Position numbers and translations under genes: made by a program. A DNA stretch of 64,000 bases from Bradyrhizobium sp. Ghvi (GTDB lineage Bacteria; Pseudomonadota; Alphaproteobacteria; Rhizobiales; Xanthobacteraceae): positions 88,179-152,178 of the forward strand of contig NZ_FOVU01000013.1 in assembly GCF_900115265.1 (NCBI RefSeq), in the 5' to 3' direction. This document shows, in pieces, positions 32,455 through 41,745 of the stretch. How positions within the stretch are numbered: position 1 is the first letter of the stretch; every line of letters starts with the position of its first letter. The notes beneath the pieces were generated by a model. It was not told the DNA's origin. It saw only the letters and a list, made by a program, of their open reading frames with translations, and ran no database searches.

Positions 32455-35400
32455 GGGGTGCGGTTGGAAGGAGGTCGAGATAGTCCGTGTCGCCGAGTGC
32501 GGCAAGATGATTGATGGTGTCAGCCACGTAAGCGGCCGTCTCGGGAGACCGTGTGGAAAGTCCGTTCTGCATGATAGTCCGCAGAGCGGGCTTTTGCCCA
32601 AGATACGTCCAACGGTCGAAATGCTGGTTTTTGACCAGAACGGACAGGACTTCTGCTGAGCGATCTGGACGTTCCGCGGAGATCTTGGCCAGCCGATCGA
32701 TGACGCTAAAGCCGTCGCTCGGCGCGAATCCCGCCTCGGAAATGGCGACGGCTTGATCCATGAGCCACTCGCTGTCGATGCCTTTTCGCATAAAAAATTG
32801 TCCGAGGGTGCCGATCTCTTCCCGGAACGGCTCGGGGTCAGAAGCCGCCTTTGCGGCGGACACGCGCCGTTCCCAATACGTCAACGCGCGCGTGTGGCGA
32901 CCGGCCGGAAGGCGATCGGCGGGCTGTTCAAGCTGGATACCCAAGAACCACATCGCGTGTTGGCGCGTCCGGAGCGGTGCGCGCGCCCAGAACAGCTCAA
33001 AAACATCATCGGAAAGAGCTTCGGCAATATAAAGAATGACCATGTATTCCGCAAAGCGGTCGTCAACGTGCTGCGGGTCCCGCTCGCTCGAATTCTGACC
33101 GAGCCGCTCGATCTCGACGATGACGCAATCGCGCAGATCTTCAGCTAGTTCGTTGATGGGGCCACGGTCGGCGCTCAGATGAGATAGCCAGCTCGCGTCA
33201 CGGAGCACTGGGTCGTCGTTTGGAAACAGGGCGCTGAGGTGGGCGCGAAGCCAGCTCTCACCAAAAAAATAAAACCAGGTGAGATAACGGCCAATAACAG
33301 CGCGCGGTATGCGGCCATTTGGCGTTCGATCGGCCAACTCGGCCTCGAAAAGCCGAGCGATGTCGGGCCGCTTGGCGAGGGCCTCCCGCGGCGACTGTCC
33401 GATGGCGCTGTTGTCATCTTTGCTCAGCCAAAAGAGATAGAGGATGGCAAGCTCCACCGCCGTACCGCGCATCGTTGCCTGAGCGCCAAAATGCGGAAAA
33501 TTGCGATAGCTCTCTTCGAAATTGTCAGTGTCGGGATCACGAGGCGCTGCCTGGTTGATGGCGAGGATCAATGCCTGAATGGCGGGTGAGTGTGCAAAGG
33601 ATAGGCCTTCGGCACCTTCTCTCAGACCGTGCGCGAGCAGCTCGGCAGCGGCCTTGCGGCTCCACGACCAATCGGGGTCGTCACCCTCAAGATCGCTTGG
33701 CGTTGTGGGGGACGATCGTTCCAACACGACCCGAATGAGCGCCAGCGCGCCATCCCAATCGAGCTTGTTCTTGTTGATGGCGGCATTCACCAGTCCCTGA
33801 AGGATGTTTCGGACGTAGATCGCCGGGAGCCCTGCGAACGCGATAGCGCTACCCGAATAAGCCGCAGGATTGCCAAAGGCTGCGCCACGCAGATCTTGCG
33901 CCAAGGCGGTTGCCGTCGCGCGCGTATCTGTAGTGGACGGACGCCACGTGGTAAGGAAGGCGACGATGTCCTCAACCTGCGCGTTGGCGAGATCGGGCGT
34001 CGTGGCGGGGCGCTGCGGCTCTTCAAAGATACGGTTGCGCCAAGCCTCGGGGTCACCGAGCGCATCGAGGACACGCCGTCTTTCCGCAGGCAGAACCGCG
34101 CGCCATGACCACAACAATTCCCGGATGACGGAAGTCTCAAAGGACGCGACCTCGTCCGCAGAGGGGAGTCTCTTCTCGTGCTCTTCAAACCTTTGCTTCC
34201 ATCTTTCCCGGAGTTGGCCGGGAACGGCGTCGACGTAGGTGAGGATTTGCTGCTGTGTGGGCGCAGGCAGCGACGGGAACCATGCCAGAGCTAGTTCGGC
34301 ATATTCCTTTCGGCACCACGAACCTTCGATCAATGCGTGGTCCGTGAGCAGGGATTGAGCCTGGACCGGATCGCCAGCCGGGTTGAGGGAAAGAATATGC
34401 AATGCAATCCGGACGAATATTTTGGGAGAATGACTGCGGATCGTTGCAATGAGCCTCCCGATACAAGACGGATCAGCCGCGAGCGCGAGCTTGGCTGCAT
34501 CAACAATCTCACCCACGAGCGCGTCGAGGACATCGTGCTTTATTCCGTGTTCCGATATCTCGCCGGACAGATAGTAGGTGTAGTCGTGCGGTGGATCGTC
34601 TGTGATGCGACGGCTGACCCGAACGGCCTGATCCAAAAGGTCGCAGAGAAGGTCGACCGTTTGCGGCCCGGCGACGGGCGCCAAGGCTTTCACCGCTCCA
34701 GGCAAAAAATGCTCGTACATATGGCGACCAAAGAGGGTGGCCGGTCGGCCATCCTCTTCGAACACCCTGAAGAGGGAACGCGTGACGCGCAACGCCGCAT
34801 CGATTTGGTGGTCTGCGGCGAGATTGCGCAGCAGCCGGTGTGGCCCGTCGCCCATGACGATGAAACGACCACCGCCGCTGAGCCACGCCTCAGTCAGATC
34901 GACTAACGGCACGGCCTCGTCGGCCGGAAGGGCGGCGAGTATGTCCATGCCGCTTTGGAGCACTTGCGGATGCTTCGATGTACTGACGGCACACAAGGCC
35001 TCGGCGACCAAACGTCTCGCGGTGGGATCGTCCGAACTTGCCATGCGCTGCAAGTACCGTCCCGCGGGCCAACGACTAAGCGGTACGCTATCAGTTGTGC
35101 CGTCTTCCAATTCCGATGACGGAGCCGCCAGAAGGTTCAGGCGGGCGAGGTGCGGAAGCCAGGTGGGTGATTGCAATCGATTAAAAAAATGCCAAAGCAA
35201 CGGCAGCGCAGCAGGGATCTCTTTCGAAAAGTCCTTGGCTGCCTTGGCGGAGTTCGGCGCCGCGACCAATTCTTCTATGCGCTTCATGAAGGCCGCATAT
35301 CGACCCTGAAGGGCAATCATTAGGCCGCGCATAACGGTATCAAGGGGAATTTGCCAGTCCTGCCGGAAGCTCTCATCAACCGCAAGCGCGCCATAAAATG

Positions 35401-35863
35401 TACGGCCGTGAGCCTTGCCATGCGCGCCGGTCAATTTCTTCCAGGCGCGCGCAATGTCGCCGTCCGGCGCAAGACCAAGGCGCTTCACGATGGCGTCGAT
35501 TTGCTCGGCATGACTTAATCGCGGCGCAAGCGCCTTCGCGATTGCATCGTCGATTTGGACCTTGGAAAAGCCAAGAGCATCAAGTTGGCTCCTTGTTTCC
35601 TCGAGTTTCGCGAGAGCTTCGGGCGAAGGCGTCAATGTTGCCTCCATCGGTGCGGCGAGCGTTTGTCGCACGATGGATTCCAGTTCACGCAAGGCATGGC
35701 CGGCTATCGGACTCGACACGCGGAGCCCGCAGTCACCCGCGGCCAGCCGGCAGAAATCCACGTAGCGATCGGCGATTTGCGAACCAAGAAGCCGCCGGAT
35801 TAGGTCTGTGGTGTTACGCTGCTCGAGCGAAAGATCAAACGGCTTTGTTGGCTCTTCCATCAA
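32447..35863 (-). CDS. Large helical-repeat protein of unknown function (1138 aa)
   Basis: An unbroken 1138-residue protein without membrane spans or recognisable enzymatic motifs. It is rich in Leu/Ala helices of HEAT/ARM character (for example ALPADEAVPLVDLTEAWLSG, LFGRHMYEHFLPGAVKAL, ELAILYLFWLSKDDNSAIGQ). Such proteins usually serve as scaffolds or sensors. It is the last of three same-strand genes with a SLATT-like 2TM protein and a HEPN protein, in a region full of immunity genes. A role as the sensor of a defence system is possible but unproven. No known family could be assigned. Confidence 0.75.
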   Translation of the reverse strand: MMEEPTKPFDLSLEQRNTTDLIRRLLGSQIADRYVDFCRLAAGDCGLRVSSPIAGHALRELESIVRQTLAAPMEATLTPSPEALAKLEETRSQLDALGFSKVQIDDAIAKALAPRLSHAEQIDAIVKRLGLAPDGDIARAWKKLTGAHGKAHGRTFYGALAVDESFRQDWQIPLDTVMRGLMIALQGRYAAFMKRIEELVAAPNSAKAAKDFSKEIPAALPLLWHFFNRLQSPTWLPHLARLNLLAAPSSELEDGTTDSVPLSRWPAGRYLQRMASSDDPTARRLVAEALCAVSTSKHPQVLQSGMDILAALPADEAVPLVDLTEAWLSGGGRFIVMGDGPHRLLRNLAADHQIDAALRVTRSLFRVFEEDGRPATLFGRHMYEHFLPGAVKALAPVAGPQTVDLLCDLLDQAVRVSRRITDDPPHDYTYYLSGEISEHGIKHDVLDALVGEIVDAAKLALAADPSCIGRLIATIRSHSPKIFVRIALHILSLNPAGDPVQAQSLLTDHALIEGSWCRKEYAELALAWFPSLPAPTQQQILTYVDAVPGQLRERWKQRFEEHEKRLPSADEVASFETSVIRELLWSWRAVLPAERRRVLDALGDPEAWRNRIFEEPQRPATTPDLANAQVEDIVAFLTTWRPSTTDTRATATALAQDLRGAAFGNPAAYSGSAIAFAGLPAIYVRNILQGLVNAAINKNKLDWDGALALIRVVLERSSPTTPSDLEGDDPDWSWSRKAAAELLAHGLREGAEGLSFAHSPAIQALILAINQAAPRDPDTDNFEESYRNFPHFGAQATMRGTAVELAILYLFWLSKDDNSAIGQSPREALAKRPDIARLFEAELADRTPNGRIPRAVIGRYLTWFYFFGESWLRAHLSALFPNDDPVLRDASWLSHLSADRGPINELAEDLRDCVIVEIERLGQNSSERDPQHVDDRFAEYMVILYIAEALSDDVFELFWARAPLRTRQHAMWFLGIQLEQPADRLPAGRHTRALTYWERRVSAAKAASDPEPFREEIGTLGQFFMRKGIDSEWLMDQAVAISEAGFAPSDGFSVIDRLAKISAERPDRSAEVLSVLVKNQHFDRWTYLGQKPALRTIMQNGLSTRSPETAAYVADTINHLAALGDTDYLDLLPTAPLT

Positions 35864-35952
35864 CGTCTCAATAACATGGTCTCAAGTTCACGCTGGCTGT
35901 CCACAATGAGCGTGCATGAAAGGCTCGGCCCGGCAATCGCAATAAGAGAGCC

Positions 35953-36360
35953 TCACTGTGGATAGGACTGCTCGAGCTCCTGCCTTTCCTGCAAGGTCAG
36001 GGTCTTTGGATCGCGGTTCTGATATTTCTGTACGATAGCTTGATTGACGATTTCCTTGCTCCGGCGCTGGTAATCCACAGGATCGTACCGTTTTCCAGAG
36101 CGCAGCATGATAATGAGGTCGTCAATTTTCTTTTGCACCTCTACCAGTCTTTCCAGGTTCTGGTTCGGCCCTTGCGTGCGCTGGTAGAGCATCAATCCCA
36201 GGAGGATCGTGGAGATCGTCGCGCCGCTCCACGCCGCAATCTTTTCAAAGGATTGCGATATCAAGACCCACAACGCTCCCGAAGTCAGGACGGTTAGTAC
36301 GAGGATAACGATCTCAATTTGCCGATTTTGGCGCGCTGTCCTAGAAATAGCCTGCCGCAT
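35953..36360 (-). CDS. SLATT-like two-TM membrane protein
   Basis: A 135-residue protein with a basic N-terminus (SRTARQNRQIE), two closely spaced membrane segments (about residues 18-36 and 42-60) and a long polar helical tail. This layout, including the RxNR start and the helix after TM2, is that of SLATT-domain proteins, predicted pore-forming effectors in nucleotide-signalling and other defence systems. No nucleotide cyclase or SLOG gene is adjacent, so the assignment rests on architecture alone. It sits between a HEPN protein and the large helical-repeat protein. Confidence 0.55.
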   Translation of the reverse strand: MRQAISRTARQNRQIEIVILVLTVLTSGALWVLISQSFEKIAAWSGATISTILLGLMLYQRTQGPNQNLERLVEVQKKIDDLIIMLRSGKRYDPVDYQRRSKEIVNQAIVQKYQNRDPKTLTLQERQELEQSYPQ

Positions 36361-36486
36361 ATCGCGACTCCAAGGTCATAGAGTTGATCGCTTCCTCACG
36401 GGTAGGCGCAAAGTTATTGTCTACGGTCACGGATCAGCTCCCTGTCAGGCCGTCACGATCTCTTGCACGTGTGCTCTATTTTTTTG

Positions 36487-37080
36487 CTAGTTTTGCGAAG
36501 GCAGCCACGCGCTCGGCACTTTCCCGGCTCTTGGTGCCATCGTTCTCGATGATATATAGTTGCACGGTGGGCGCCCCTCCCGCGCGTCTCGCTCGACGAA
36601 AGCGTTGGCATAGACGTAGGCATTCATGCCGATGGCGACGGAATGAATCTCGCATACGGTATCGTCCGCGTTCAGGGTCGTTACGCGGGTGCTCCAGATG
36701 ATTTTGTTGATGATCTCACTAGCGATCGGCACGAGCGCATCGCACAGTGGCAGTGTTCGCTGCTCGGAAAATTCATAGCGGATCTTGACGCCTTCCGCGT
36801 GCCATTCGTTCGACCAGGCGATGAGGTCGTCAGCATTGGGTGTTTCAAGCTTCAAGCCATTGGCTTTTGCCGCCGCATAGAGCTGTTGAGGTCGTGGCCG
36901 AATGACTTCCCCTTCAAATGCCTTTTCGGTGAACCCGCGCGCAATTAGAAAAGCCTTCAGCGCGAGTTCGATTGCGTGAAAAGTGATGATGTAGTTCCCG
37001 GTTCGACTAGAGGCGAATTTGTCTTTGAGCAGCAAGCGGGCATCGGCGAGGAGTTCACTGCTTCCGATTTTGTAAGCCAT
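36487..37080 (-). CDS. HEPN-like protein
   Basis: The preferred start is MAYKIG at 37080, with AGGGG upstream; a longer frame extends to 37167. The N-terminal ~70 residues resemble a HEPN fold (SSELLADARLLLKDKFASSR, then TFHAIELALKAFLIARGFTE). A classical Rx4-6H ribonuclease motif is not evident, so it may be a non-catalytic partner. The C-terminal half is not recognised. It heads a three-gene same-strand run with the 2TM and helical-repeat proteins. Confidence 0.55.
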   Translation of the reverse strand: MAYKIGSSELLADARLLLKDKFASSRTGNYIITFHAIELALKAFLIARGFTEKAFEGEVIRPRPQQLYAAAKANGLKLETPNADDLIAWSNEWHAEGVKIRYEFSEQRTLPLCDALVPIASEIINKIIWSTRVTTLNADDTVCEIHSVAIGMNAYVYANAFVERDAREGRPPCNYISSRTMAPRAGKVPSAWLPSQN

Positions 37081-37289
37081 GGCCAGCCCCTGTCCGGTCG
37101 GGTCATCGAGGCCGATCGGCGTCAAACGGGTGGCGGACGACGCCGTAGCTCGGAAGGCAGTTGTCATGAGAGCGACGCTTAACTCCTGGTTTACCTATAG
37201 AGATGAGGCGCAAAGGCGGAAGTTTCCAGTCACGCGGGAACAAATAAATAGGTCAATGATTTCAACGGCCAAGCGAAGGCCCGTACCCG

Positions 37290-37475
37290 TTGGAAAAGGT
37301 GCTGGGCAAGACGATTGGCGTCCCGCTTTTTCAGGAGCAGCGATGCGGGTCGCGATCGAGTGCGCCGGCTTCGCGCCCGGCGAGGCCGATCTTCCGCAAG
37401 TCGATGGCGACCTTCAAGCACACCGGCGGCGTTTCGTCCTTCAAGGCCGAGCTCGTCGACGGCATCCTGGACGGG
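37290..37475 (+). pseudogene. Remnant of error-prone DNA polymerase dnaE2 (imuC)
   Basis: Three frames carry consecutive pieces of DnaE2: LEKVLGKTIGVPLFQEQ, then MRVAIECAGFAPGEADL in another frame, then FRKSMATFKHTGGVSSFK back in the first. At least two frameshifts separate them, and nothing of the rest of the ~1100-residue polymerase is present. The remnant shows that a chromosomal mutagenesis cassette was broken during formation of the accessory region. Confidence 0.75.
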
Positions 37476-37637
37476 GCCTTTCAGTTCATTCGAGTCGGCA
37501 TGACGGCCTATGACAAGCGCCTCGCCGGTCAGTAGAAGCTCCCGAGCGCGATCCGAAAGACTACGGCCCTGTTCTGGTCTAGACGAGCGGAGCTTTCGCC
37601 ATCAAGTTAGGAGCGGCCGAATCTAGAATCGCAAACA

Positions 37638-39925
37638 ATGGCATACGACTTTCAACAATTGTCGCCGCACGACCTTGAAACGCTCGTCAGAGATCTTCTC
37701 CAGGCCGAGTGGGGCGTTGTCTTAGAGAGCTTCAAGACAGGCCGCGACGGCGGCGTTGACCTGCGCTTTGGTCGTGGGACCCACAACGTGGTGGTCCAGG
37801 TCAAGCACTATGTAAAGACCGGATTGCCCGGGCTGCTACGCGAGTTGAAGGCGGAGGTCCCTAAGGTCAAAAAGCTACGGCCTACCCGTTACATTGTAGC
37901 GACCTCCGTTCCGCTCTCGCCCGACAACAAGCAGGCGATCGCTCAAGTCTTCGGCGGTGAGCTGGCGGTCGCCGACGTGCTCGGTCAGGACGAGCTAAAC
38001 AATCTGCTTGGCCGACACTCGAACGTCGAGCAAAAGCATTACAAGCTATGGCTCGCCAGCCGCGCCGTTCTTGATCGCGTGCTACACAGTGACATACGAA
38101 CGCAGACCGAGTTTCAGGTCGAGAAGGTACACTCTACCATCCGCCGCAACGTCCGGAGTGACGCCTATCCCAGGGCGCTCGATATCCTAAATCAGAATCG
38201 GGTTGTAATCATCTCGGGCGCCCCTGGCGTAGGCAAGACAACCCTGGCCAATATGCTGCTCTACGCACATTTGGAGCGGGGCTGGGAACCGGTGATCATC
38301 CGACGCGACCTTGCCGAAGGCCAGAGGCTCTTCCAGCGCGGCAAGCCCCAGATATTCTATTTCGACGACTTCATGGGGGCAACCTTCCTTGGTATCGCGC
38401 ATCGGGCCTGTTGCGCAACGAAGATCGCGCAATTGCGGATTTCATCGAGATGGTCAGGGCCTCGCCGAACGCCCGCCTGATCCTGACCACCCGCGAGCAC
38501 ATTTTCGGACAGGCCCTCGGCGCCTCTGAGCGACTGCGTCAAGCGGGCCTCGACGGCAGCAAAATCCTCCTGCGAATCGGAGATTACAGCCTCCGGCAGA
38601 AAGCGCAGATTCTCTACAATCACCTTTACTTCAGCGATCTGCCCGACACCTACAAAGGTGCCTTGTTGGCTTCCGACTTCTATCTCGAGATCGTCAAGCA
38701 TCCGAAGTTCAACCCGCGTCTCATTGAATGGCTATCGAGCTTCAGCCGTATTAGCTCGATCCCGGCGAGCCGCTATCGCGACTTCGTCCGCGATCTCCTC
38801 AGAGACCCCTCTGAGGTATGGATGCACGCATACGAACAGCAGCTCAGCGACGCTGGCCGCTCCCTGCTGCTCGCGGTCTACAGCCTCGGCGGCAAGGCCG
38901 AGGGAGTGGTTCTCCAGCCGGCCTTCAAGAAGCTCCATGAAGTCCGCGCCACGCGTTGGGGCTTGCCGCGCCGGCCGGAGGATTGGGCGACGGCCATGGC
39001 CGAACTCGCAAATGCCTTTGTACGGCCAACGGGCAAAAGCGCCTTTGAGGTTCTAGACCCCTCGGTGATCGACTTGGTCAACGCCGTTGTCCGCAAGGCG
39101 CCGGAGAACGCTGTTGACCTCGTGCTGGGCGCGATCGATTTCAGCCAAATCAAACGAGTGTGGGAGGTCGGCAAGATAGGCGTCGCAGGCGTAAGAACAG
39201 CTCTGGTCCAACACGGGGCTCCCATTGCATCCGCCATCGAGAACTGCGTCTTGAGGACACACCGGTTGGTCGCCCACCAAGATGGGGTCGCCTTGATAGA
39301 ATGGACGGAAGAGGCACGCGTCGCCGAAATTCTGTCCTTCGCCGACGTGATGAAAACCCAAAACATGCTCGACGTCGCCAAGCGACTAGCCGACGCAATG
39401 CTCGCTGCGTGGCTCGAGCGCGGTATCATGATCAACGACGGCGTCGACGCCTTGCGCGCTCTTGAAGGTACCTCCTGGGCGCCCCTCAAATTTCCCGCGC
39501 TGGAGCGCCAGCTTTCCGAGCGACTGGTGGAGGAGGCACAGATTGGCTGCCGCTCGGACGAGCTTCGCGAAATCGTGAGTGTGCTTGACCTCGAAGGCCC
39601 AGCGAATGCGCAGAGGCTGGCCGCGCTGCAGGCCGCCTTCGAGAATTCGAGGTATCAAATCGCGTCGGCGATCGACGAGTGCCGCAGAGACGGTGATTTC
39701 AAGGGCGTCCGAGACGACTACGAGCTATTCGCCTCGACCCTGGGTGTGGACATTAGCGAAGAGCTTGAAAGGCTGGATGCGGCCCATTCCGAGTACTCAG
39801 ACTACGAGGAACAGCGCGCCGATCAGATGATGGACGAATATAGAGAGCGCCAACACGAAGCCCGCGCGTCCGAGGACAACGTTCGTGACATGTTTGGCTC
39901 GCTCCGCAGCGGTCCCGGCGAGTAG
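37638..39925 (+). pseudogene. Restriction endonuclease-like/STAND NTPase, broken by one frameshift
   Basis: The first frame (37638-38392) encodes an Mrr-like nuclease domain: GRDGGVDLRF then VVVQVKHY, giving the D...QxK pattern. A P-loop NTPase follows with Walker A GAPGVGKTT and Walker B IFYFDDF. A single missing base near 38393 shifts the frame; the sequence then continues (LLRNEDRAIADFIEMVRASP, ARLILTTREHIFGQALG) for about 500 residues to 39925. The intact protein would be about 763 residues, of the type annotated as restriction endonuclease with an nSTAND3 NTPase domain, a predicted phage-sensing module. It is either a recent pseudogene or a sequencing error. Confidence 0.75.
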
Positions 39926-39982
39926 ACTCGGCGGGCCGGTGCCGGTATAGGCGGAAGAATCGGTGATCCGCAGGAGGGCAAG

Positions 39983-40792
39983 TTGTCTGGGGCAAATGCG
40001 GTACTTGATCCGATAGCCGCTGCGGCGCCCGAACCGCTGTGCTGGATCTGCAAAGCGAACAAGGCCGCCTCTGGCGAGCACAAGACGAAACGCAGCGACC
40101 TTCTGGCCGTCCTGGGGAAACCGTCGCAGGAGGAGCCTTTCTTTTACCACGATCTGCACAAGCGGAATCGACCGGTCGGAAGCCTCGACGCGAAGATCCT
40201 CAAGAACCCGGTGCGCATCTGCTCACATTGCAACAATGCCCGCACGCAGCCTCATGATTTCGCCTGGGAGGCCATGTCGGACCGGCTGCGGTCGCGTCGG
40301 CTGAAGGTCGGACGGTGGGTCCGTTGCGAACGCATCTTCGGCTATTCGACGAAGCGCCAGATGATCAATGTCCATCTGTTCTTCCTGAAGCTCACCGGCT
40401 GCATGATCGCCGAGGCCAAGGCGAACGGTCACGACGTGCCGATCCCGCTCGATCCGTTTTCCGATGCGATCATGTCGGGCCGGCCGCACCCCGAGGTCCA
40501 TCTGCAGTTTGGGCGCCACGATGGCGGCATTGGCAGGTCGGATCTACATGTGTGGAAGACCGATCCAGGTGCCAGCATCCTCGGCGGCTGGCTCTATCAG
40601 TTGGACACGATAGCCGTGAGCGTCATTTACGCACAGGAAGGCAGGTTCGAGCACCGGCGAGACCTCTGGCATCCTTATTCTTGGACGAGCCGGAAGCGGT
40701 TTCAGATCGCCGATTTCATGTATGGGAAGCGGGACGAAGCCGAGCTCGCCGAGGAGCCCGGCGCGCAAGCCGCCGCGGTGGCTCCGGCCTAG
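39983..40792 (+). CDS. HNH endonuclease-like protein
   Basis: TTG start at 39983, supported by CAGGAGGG 5 bp upstream. The 269-residue protein has an HNH-type zinc motif spread over CWICKANKAASGEHKTKRSD (CxxC with the first His) and ICSHCNNARTQPHD (second CxxC with Asn and His). This resembles small HNH nucleases of phage-defence and mobile regions. The C-terminal ~150 residues are not recognised. Its 3' end overlaps the convergent ATPase remnant by 4 bp. Confidence 0.65.
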   Translation: MSGANAVLDPIAAAAPEPLCWICKANKAASGEHKTKRSDLLAVLGKPSQEEPFFYHDLHKRNRPVGSLDAKILKNPVRICSHCNNARTQPHDFAWEAMSDRLRSRRLKVGRWVRCERIFGYSTKRQMINVHLFFLKLTGCMIAEAKANGHDVPIPLDPFSDAIMSGRPHPEVHLQFGRHDGGIGRSDLHVWKTDPGASILGGWLYQLDTIAVSVIYAQEGRFEHRRDLWHPYSWTSRKRFQIADFMYGKRDEAELAEEPGAQAAAVAPA

Positions 40793-41448
40793 CCGGTCCG
40801 CTTCAAGGGAAACAGTCCGTAGCGTCCGGAATCCGGATTTGCCGTGAACGTCTCGATCGGCATTGGCTTGGCGACGTCGGACGGCGGGTCCTCGTTCTCG
40901 ATGACGATGAATTGCCCGATATCTTTCAGGCTAGCGAGGTGATCGTAGAAGCGCGTCGCCAGGCCGGTCCGCTGAAGCTCGACTTCGTCGGCGGACAACT
41001 CGCCGTACTTGCTCCCCAGCGGTTCGCGATAGGTGAGCAGGGGCGTGTCGAGCACGATTAATCCAGGGTGCGGCAGATTCCGCTCACCGCAATAGAGCAG
41101 CAACGCGACGTTGACCGCCGCATGCAGGATGGCCTTCACGCCCTTGCCGCTGTCGGCGCGTTCCTTGCCGCCGATGGTGACGTCGCTGGTCGCGAGATCG
41201 AACTGCGCCTCGGACGCGCGGGGAGTGCGCCCTTTTCCGCCGTCGCTGCTTTCGCGGTGCCATGCGGCTGAAATAAAATCTGACTGCGCCGTACAAGGGA
41301 TGGGCGAGAACTCGAACACCAACTCGCCGGAGGAATCGATATGTATGACGGCCGAAGCTTCAACCGCATCCGCTCCCAACGAGAATGGGCCGGAAAACAA
41401 CTTCGGCTCTTCAAGAGCGTTTTTTTTCTTGGGGGACGGCGCTGGCAT
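40789..41448 (-). CDS. Chimeric protein: C-terminus of an SMC-like ATPase behind an unrelated N-terminus
   Basis: Residues ~70-219 match the C-terminal ATPase lobe of large SMC/RecN-like ATP-binding proteins: GKGVKAILHAAVNVALLLYC, then the Walker B/D-loop LIVLDTPLLTYREPLG, then IGQFIVIENEDPP. The Walker A lobe and coiled coil are missing. The first ~60 residues (FSGPFSLGADAVEASAVIHI and onwards) are a different, beta-rich sequence. The reading frame is open across the junction near 41256, so this looks like a fusion left by a deletion. It is unlikely to hydrolyse ATP without the P-loop. Confidence 0.6.
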   Translation of the reverse strand: MPAPSPKKKNALEEPKLFSGPFSLGADAVEASAVIHIDSSGELVFEFSPIPCTAQSDFISAAWHRESSDGGKGRTPRASEAQFDLATSDVTIGGKERADSGKGVKAILHAAVNVALLLYCGERNLPHPGLIVLDTPLLTYREPLGSKYGELSADEVELQRTGLATRFYDHLASLKDIGQFIVIENEDPPSDVAKPMPIETFTANPDSGRYGLFPLKRTG

Positions 41449-41588
41449 TTAACGATGCAATTGCTGAACAGAGCTGCCGGTCAAGGTTTGATTAATGGGT
41501 GGGGCGTTTCCATGACGGGGTTCTGGGCGACTTTTCAAGTTGTCTGGCTGACACCTGACTTTAGAATCTAATGTGTCCCTAGCCGGGG

Positions 41589-41732
41589 GCACTCGCCTTC
41601 GGGGCAGGCCGTCATTGGCATGCCGGCGTCGCTATGACTGCCCCTCGTCGGGTGCCCATTTAACCGGTCTCGGGACTGCACTCGTACAGCGTGCGCCTTC
41701 GGCGTCGTTATCACTCACACTGCCCGGGTGCC
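41589..41732. repeat. Two imperfect copies of a structured intergenic element
   Basis: Both copies start GCACTCG (41589 and 41678) and continue to GGCGTCGYTATSACT (41625 and 41701), ending in a CGGGTGCC box. The first copy has internal complementarity: GGGGCAG with CTGCCCC, GTCAT with ATGAC, and GGGCAC with GTGCCC. This suggests a folded RNA or a protein-binding DNA array. It lies between the ATPase remnant and the SIR2 gene. No reading frame explains it. Confidence 0.45.
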
Positions 41733-41745
41733 TCTTTCAGGCAGG

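Noticed and set aside
41589..41732. CRISPR array
   Set aside because: Only two degenerate copies with unequal spacing and no cas genes.
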